DNA of 64,000 bases from Bathynomus jamesi (taxonomy: Eukaryota; Arthropoda; Malacostraca; Isopoda; Cirolanidae): assembly GCA_023014485.1 (NCBI GenBank), contig JAJOZX010001736.1, positions 570,501 through 634,500 on the forward strand. Direction: 5' to 3'. A program made the position numbers and the translations under genes. Positions 57,765 to 64,000 of this stretch are shown here, piece after piece (the stretch's first letter is position 1; each line of letters opens with the position of its first letter). A model generated the notes under the pieces. The model did not search any database, was not told the DNA's origin, and saw nothing but the letters and a program-made list of their open reading frames with translations.

Positions 57765-59196
57765 TTGCTCTCCACTTTAAAATGATATTTATACAATAAT
57801 ATAATAGGGTACAATTCATACAATACAATACAATTTAGAAAATAACATCCTAACTATATTCAAGTTAGATGAAGATTTTTTCTTTACATTACAAGTTTTA
57901 TACAGAACAAGTGAGTTCGGGTGGTTGGGTACAATGCAGAGTAATCAAATTTTTAACATGACACTTGCTTACAGGGCTATTATAAAATATAAAAATTCAA
58001 AGATTAAAACTTTAATTTTATGCAAACAGAATAAAAGGATTAATACGTTAATTTAGACAACGAATGATATTGTTAATTTTTTTAACAAAATTTTATTTTT
58101 CTGTGGGGAAAACTACATACATAATGAATAGTCGGTAAAAGGGAAAAATATAAATTATTTTTCAAAGTTACCCTGATCGTACAGTCTATAACTAATTTTA
58201 TTGACTACTGTAGGTAAAAAAACGAATTACGTAATGGATGATGTATAGACCTGTGGTCTAGTGTGTATTTGTGTGTATTAGGTACAAATACAAAGTGTGT
58301 ATCTTAAAATTTTGAGGGACAGATTAGCTGAGAGGATTGTTAAATTAACTGAATAAATGCCTCAGCAAAAATTTATATATAGTAAGCAAAAATGCTTAAG
58401 ACTATATAAATAGCATAGTTAGCACTTATACGCAATGAAATAGTTTATTGTGATATCGAATGATTTTAGCATAAGGTTTGTATATATATAGTATATATAG
58501 TGTGCATACGTGTGTGTGTAAACGTTTAAGGGTTATTATTATTATTATTATAAAATCCTTTAAGTTCAAGGTAGTATTTAAGTGTTTAATTACATCAGTT
58601 ACACGTTTTAAGGTAATAAAAAAAACGTACTTAGAGGACCTTACAAGTAATGAAAGTAAATCTAGTGGTATTAAAAATTAAATTTTGAAGATGGAATTAA
58701 ATTTGACTAGTAACATTCCTAGCTATATATGAACTATATAACCATTAACATTAACCAGAAGTATCGGTACGATAATTGAATTAAGAAAATTAAGAATACA
58801 AATTAAAAATAGAAATCAATTAATCATTTTAATGAACTAAACCTATAGTATACTTAAAAATAAGAAAACACAACTTAACATAAATTGAGGTTATGTTCCA
58901 TAGTACCAAAGAGGAATTAACCATAGTTGAACCATTTCTCTGGTTGACACTGGGTTCAACTGGGGTTGGGGTGTTAAAATAAAATAAAATAAAAAGAAAG
59001 TTTGGAGTATGACATTCGGGGGAATTGAGTGACTAAGCAGGGGGTATAAGTCTGAAATTGACAATTACGTCTTTTCGTGAGCACTTTGCTCTTTTATTAA
59101 AAAAAAAATTGCTTGTCACACTACTTAGAACAAAAATTAAGAGAGTTCAAACAAAATGGAGGGACGGCATGTTCCTCATATACATTACAATAATTA

Positions 59197-61559
59197 CACT
59201 GGCCAACAAAATGAAACTTTTTTTTCTCATCACAAACATTATCACACTTTTCTTAATGCATTTTTCGCGCTAATTCCGAATCTGGTTTTATTGTTTTTCT
59301 AGCACGTATAGTTATATTGATACACTGGTTTTGATATTTTTAAGTTTTTGATATTGCTATAAGAAAATTTATGGATGTATAGATCACACTTAGGAATGCT
59401 AAACAACAAATACATCATATACCTTATTCAATGTACTTATAAATAAAGAATATATACATTATTTTATTAAAAGCGCTGTGAGTGTGATTTCCTTTTGTAA
59501 ATTTGGCCTGGATTGTCACGATACAGCATTCAACAATGGTCCGCCATCATGCTTTCATTCCAATATCCTTGGTAGCGCTTCTCCATCATCTGAATATCTT
59601 GATGGAAGCGCTCTCCTTGCTCGTCACTCACTGCACCAAGGTTTTCAGGAAAGAAATCTAAGTGGGAATGCAGGAAGTGAATTTTTAACGACATTCGACA
59701 CTCCATTTCTTTGAAGGCATCAAGGAGGTTCTTGACTCCATCCTTATACGCAGGTGACTTGTTGCTTCCAAGAAAGTTTTCACATATCCATTTGAACGCC
59801 AGCCAAGCCTTCAATTCCAGCGGACTTAGGACTTTTTCAAATTCAGTGTCATTCAAACCTCCCTTATTTGTGGCCCAACAAAAATTCCTTCCTTCAATTT
59901 TGCTGCAGTAACCTTCGGAAATTTCCTTGAAAGGTATTGGAACCCTTCAGAATTGACTTTACCGATTGCTTTAACAAAATTCTTCATTAAACCAAGTTTA
60001 ATGTGAAGAGGTGGCAGATAGATCTTTTGGGGATCCACTAAAGGGACAGACTGGACATTGCTTATCCCTAGGACATATGTATACCTAAGTGGCCAGTCAC
60101 TTTTGGTGTAATGTTCTATAGTGGCACGACTGTCCCACAGGCAAAGGAAACAACAAAATTTTGTGAATCCTGACTGCATACCCATAAGCATTCCTATAAC
60201 TTTTAGATCTCCACAAACATTCCATTGATGACTGTCGTATTTGATTGCCTTAATTAGTATATCCATATTGTCATATGTCTCTTTTAGATGGACGGAATGG
60301 GCAATGGGGATGGATGGCATTATATTACCATTATGCAAAAGAACTGCTTTCAGGCTTCTCTGTGACGAATCAATAAAGAGGCGCCACTCAGATGCCACGT
60401 ACGTCTGAGATATGGCTGTAAATAGTCCATTGATGTCATGGCAATAACAGAGAGGACCGTCTACTGAAAAGAATGCTGTTAATTCAAAATTCCGCTTTCG
60501 GTAGTATCTAATACGAACATTGTTCTCAAGTAAATTGTTCTCCTTTAGTCTTGAGGCGAGAAGCTCTGATTTCTCTTTAGACAGCGATAAGTCTCTAACA
60601 AGATCATTCAACTGTCCTTGGGTTAACTTTTTAGGCTCTAAATATCTACCTTCAAAAGTGTACTCTGGTTCTGTAGATGGTCTGGAAACGCCAGTTGCAC
60701 CTTCATCACTTTCCATGTCATCTATGATAGAATCTAGCCTATCACTTGGGTGAATTGGAATGGGCAATGTTTCATCATGTTTTACTGGTCTACGTGCTGA
60801 ATCCAAGTTTGGATATACAATCTGGTGTTTGTTCTTGGCAGAAAACCCCATTAAGTTCACACTACAAAAATAACAGTCTTCATGATGATCTCTCGGCTCC
60901 CTCCATATCATGGGTATGGCAAATGGCATTGAAGCTTTCTTTTTGTTAAGCCAATCACGTAATCCATTTGAACAGCCAGAAAAGATTTGATGTGGCGCCC
61001 ATGGTTTATCTTGGTCATCTAGATGGCAACCAAAGTATAGCTTGTATATTTTCTTAATGTCGTTTGTAATACTTCGTCGTTGTGTTTTAGTTGTCAACTG
61101 GCCGCATACGAAACAGAACTTGTCGGGGTCATTCTTACATTGTCGAGGCATGTTGACTGACCTGAGAAACTATAAATTCAAAAAAAATGTACACCAACTT
61201 GACACAACAAGTTCTTGGACTGGACTGATCTTTTGACACACAAAGCACGGCGTTGTTGCCTGAATCACAATGCTGCTAGACGTAAAGGCTCACACCTGAA
61301 ATACATAAGATGTATAATTAAGATAATTGAAATAAATAAGATGAATAAACTAAAAAAACACAATAAAATAACAATCAAATGTTGAAATATTAGTATTTTG
61401 CCTATTTAAAATGGTTAAATCTGTGTAGTTATATATATGCCTTCATCTTGAAAACTATACGTGCTAGAAAACATCTGAATGCAGTTTTGGAATCAGCGTG
61501 AAAAGTGCTATCCAGCCACCACAAATTTTACTCTGATGAAAAATCTTTGTTGACCAGTG
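59197..61559 (-). mobile_element. CMC (Chapaev3-like) DNA transposon
   Basis: CACTGGCCAACAAA at 59197 and TTTGTTGACCAGTG ending at 61559 are inverted ends. TTA stands on both sides (59194-59196 and 61560-61562), and the empty site CAATAATTATCAAAATCG is seen in the other internal regions, so the insertion and its 3-bp duplication are certain. CACTG ends with a 3-bp TWA duplication fit the Chapaev3 branch of the CACTA-Mirage-Chapaev group. A transposase covers most of the length. Confidence 0.85.
59467..61151 (-). pseudogene. CMC/Chapaev3-like transposase, two small lesions
   Basis: The minus-strand ATG at 61151 opens 432 codons. The N-terminus has a CxxC zinc-type motif (DKFCFVCGQ) and DKPWAPHQIFSGCSNGLRDW, then HHEDCYFC, a coiled-coil-like linker, FSVDGPLCYCHDINGLFTAI, CGDLKVIGMLMGMQSG, FCCFLCLWDSR and LPPLHIKLGLMKNFVKAI. 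The frame is lost by one base at a T run (A run on plus) near 59860, then resumes as NDTEFEKVLSPLELKAWL to FPENLGAVSDEQGERFHQDI, the most conserved block of the family. TGA at about 59527 then stands where a Trp codon is expected, and the same frame runs on to a lysine/serine-rich end with TAA at 59467; AATAAA overlaps it. Total is about 560 residues. The protein cuts and joins DNA at the CACTG ends. Confidence 0.8.
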
Positions 61560-61911
61560 TTATCAAAATCGTTACAACCTTTGTAAAAACGGTTTTGGTT
61601 ACAAATAATAAAGTACATAACTATATATTTATATACCCAACAATGGCATGAAAAGAAAAGACAAATAGGTCAATTTCCTTCTTATCAAAAAAAAAAGTTA
61701 AACTAAAGACGCAAACCGGTCAATTCTGGTTGAATTTAATTCTCTTTTACAACAACAAAAAATGGTTGAATTAAATTCTCTTAAATTACATTTTCTTAAA
61801 CTAAATTCTCTTAAACTACAAAAAAAAAATTGAATTCAGTTGACTGCATTGAAATGACTTGGGACTCAAAACTGACTTCTTCAAAACTGACTTCTTCAAA
61901 ACTGACTTCTG

Positions 61912-62075
61912 TAATCTCTGGGGCGGTTGTCCCTCTGGATGCAACCTTCTGACTTGAACTCTTATCAAGTATTTCTATAAATCTCTGGGGCGGTTGTCCC
62001 TCTTGGATGCAACCTTCTGACTAGAACTCTTATCAAGTATTTCTATAAATTTCTAGGGCGGTTGTCCCTCTGGGT
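61912..62075. repeat. 67-68-bp minisatellite, 3 copies (I6)
   Basis: Same unit as in the other internal regions, at its lowest copy number in the window. Confidence 0.95.
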
Positions 62076-62899
62076 TACAACCAACTGAATCTGAAAACTG
62101 ATTTGCAAATTATTTGCAACTAAAACTGACTCGAAACTACTTCGAGTATCTCTCTAAATCTATAAACTCTCTATAAACTCTCTCTTTCTTAATTTGCAAG
62201 TCAATTCAATTCAATAATTTGAAAAAAATTGTAAACAAAAATAAAAAATGTAAACAACATTTCACTCGAATGTACGCGAAGGTACGGTACTATTATGTTT
62301 GGTGCATAAAATAAAATTATTCTATACTGACTATAATAGTGAAAATAACTCTCTGAAATTAACTCTCTGAAATTAATTCTGACATTAACTCTGCGACAAT
62401 TAACTCTGTGACAATTAACTCTGTGACTTTTAACTTCTGTGACTTTTAACTTCTGTGACTTTTAACTTCTGAGTTTTAACTGTTTCACTAAAAAAAATGT
62501 ATCACTGGTGTGTGGAATGTTCACTGTGTTTCTTGTAAATTCTGACTTGATACTCATTATTAACTGTTAATAATACTGACTTTACAAATGTTTATAAATT
62601 TCCAAAAAAAAACCAACTCTGTACTTAACAAAATTTCTACGGCGAAATCCTTAGAGACGTGTCCTGAAGACGTGTCTTGCTGGCTAGTTCTTCTTGGATG
62701 AAAACTAGGCGTGGAGAAATTGGAGTCGTGACACACCGGTTCAAGGGTGGATGTTACGAACTAGAAGTCGTGACACGCCGGTCAAATGGTGGGTTGACAC
62801 TTGTTAAACTATTGGCTACAGACCCGCCAGACTGTTATGCTAATATCTTCTATGTGCTTGGGGGTGCTTTTTTTTTATCCTGGGGCAGGGTCGCCAGAC

Positions 62900-64000
62900 T
62901 GTTAACCCCTCCGTCTACGGCCCTGAGTCAGTTCGAATCGACGAAAGTTCTAGTTGGGAGGCAGCAACGGATATTTCTTCTCGCGATACTTTTCTTCTAT
63001 AACATTCTAATTCTTTTCTCTCGCTATAGGGTCGACAGTTGTTAATTCTTCTCTTTCTATAATACTCTGATACTTTCTCTTGGTACTAAACTTACCGACT
63101 TTACTGACTAAATTCCTGAAGAGAACAAGGCTCGAAGGAAAAGATAAAAAAAACTTCTTTTACTGTAGTTTACTTCTAAAAATGTACAGGTAGTGCTCTG
63201 AATTTACATGGGTAGAGGTTCGACCTCTTTCGACCATGGCTCAGGCCGGAATCTAAAAATTAAGGAGGCAAGGGGCCTCTGCCCCCTCCTCGCAGCGAGG
63301 CTGCTAACAAGGGAGTCTCGTAGCAGTGACCAAAGAAGAGTGCCGTAATGAAGTGAAGTCAATTTTACAAATACATGTATCATATAAGTCTAAATGTTGG
63401 GGGAAGGCAGTTGAAGGTTAAGTTCTCCCCTTTTAAACACATGATCAGATGTTTGAAAGGTTCCAAATAAAAATTTAAAAAATAAAAATAAAAACTAATC
63501 GTATTTTTTTTGCCGAGTCTTCATTTCTGAAGGCGATATCATTTCGTAGTAGTACATAAGTACAATTTAACCCATTCATACCTGATTTTCGTTTCTTTTC
63601 ATGCCACAAAAAAACACTTATGTGATATCTCCAGAAAGACTAAAACCTCATAAAATTTGATGGTCAACTGAGCGACCATACTGCATGAAAGGGTTAAGTA
63701 CATCACTGAGCACATTTTCGTTTTGGTCTATTACAATTATGATTGCGATTATGGATTACTTCACATTCGCTTATGATTGTCCATTACAGTTCTATTAAAG
63801 TACATTCTTACATTATATATTAAGTCATTACATTCAATTACAGTTTCATTGAAGTACATTACGTCGTTTACCATTCTTACAGTGTTTTTTTATATTTATA
63901 TATGGTTATAATATATGGTTATAATATATGGTTATTATATATGGTTATTATATATGGTTATTATATATGGTTATTAGTACAACACAAGTACATGGGCACA
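62900..64000 (-). repeat. LTR L7, truncated by the window end
   Basis: It begins TGTTAACCCC at 62900. It carries the MITE without the 37-bp duplication and a longer ATGGTTAT-type tandem block (63896-63980) like L0. The LTR start on the minus strand lies outside the window. Confidence 0.85.
63571..63693. mobile_element. TTAA-flanked MITE, original 123-bp form
   Basis: CCCATTCATACCTGATTTTC to TGCATGAAAGGG between TTAA copies at 63567-63570 and 63694-63697. The L7 copy lacks the partial duplication seen in L5 and L6, so it represents the primary insertion state. Confidence 0.8.

Larger units (their letters stand above)
57765..62899 (-). repeat. Internal region I6, interrupted by a CMC transposon
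   Basis: 5135 bp including the 2363-bp insertion at 59197-61559; about 2.77 kb without it. Only 3 minisatellite copies remain (61912-62075). Confidence 0.8.
31706..64000 (-). mobile_element. Head-to-tail array of a non-coding LTR retroelement (LARD-like)
   Basis: LTR starts recur at 31706, 36789, 41537, 46264, 50928, 55831 and 62900, giving periods of about 5.08, 4.75, 4.73, 4.66, 4.90 and 7.07 kb (the last contains a 2.36-kb insertion). Each period is one ~1.77-kb LTR plus one ~2.9-3.3-kb internal region in minus orientation. No gag, pol or other long frame exists, so the element would depend on enzymes from another element, as large retrotransposon derivatives do. The array continues past the window end. 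Its left border is an exact LTR terminus in (TA)n. Confidence 0.85.

Noticed and set aside
41308..63045. A conserved 122-residue membrane-like protein in each array unit
   Set aside because: Conservation follows from the repeat; the frame is broken in two of six units, has no consistent ATG and runs antisense across the LTR end and primer-binding region.

Overview
This is a gene-poor, repeat-dominated eukaryotic window, most likely from an arthropod. The reasons are (GGTTA)n, i.e. (TTAGG)n arthropod-type telomeric repeats, at 1280-1321, abundant (TA)n, (CA)n and (GA)n microsatellites, tRNA-derived SINEs, and a mix of Polinton, Penelope-like, CR1/jockey-like, Tc1/mariner, hAT and CACTA-Mirage-Chapaev elements. 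I cannot name the species. I see no host protein-coding gene; every recognisable coding region belongs to a mobile element and almost all carry lesions.

Layout. 150-583: two tRNA-headed SINEs. 834-1640: a fold-back-like element whose inverted ends are tandem 15-mers, carrying the telomere-like repeat. 2158-6987: a decayed Polinton/Maverick (adintovirus-like) on the minus strand, with protease, major capsid, minor capsid, an unassigned or penton-like gene, integrase and one conserved unknown; it is split by a deleted Tc1 element at 4383-5346. 7119-8341: a Penelope-like element reduced to its GIY-YIG endonuclease between 456-bp inverted terminal repeats. 8801-14440: three mariner-type elements in a row, all bounded by (TA)n. 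The third is interrupted by a 3.26-kb nested element (10280-13542) with 17-bp terminal inverted repeats and an 8-bp target duplication, encoding a large protein with two frameshifts. 14505-16410: a satellite of about 288 bp per unit. 16430-22640: LINE fragments and a hAT element with GCGGAT-rich ends. 23400-24240: two short-unit tandem repeats. 24907-26867: nested large palindromes and another deleted mariner.

From 27794 to the window end an LTR retroelement without coding capacity dominates. From 31706 it forms a head-to-tail minus-strand array LTR-internal-LTR-internal: seven LTRs of about 1.77 kb (the last cut by the window end) and six internal regions of about 2.9-3.3 kb, giving units of about 4.7 kb. 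LTRs begin TGTAAAAATG and end GGGGTTAACA on the minus strand, next to a TGGCGACC primer-binding-like site and an AAAGGGGAGAG purine tract. Each internal region holds a 67-68 bp minisatellite whose copy number varies (11, 6, 6, 5, 6, 3). Three LTRs carry a TTAA-flanked MITE, and one internal region carries a 2.36-kb CMC/Chapaev3-like transposon (59197-61559) with a nearly intact transposase.

The elements do not form a pathway. What ties them together is nesting history: many insertions lie in (TA)n tracts, many are internally deleted, and inverted duplication is frequent. The most notable objects are the nested element at 10280-13542, the LTR-element array, and the CMC transposon.
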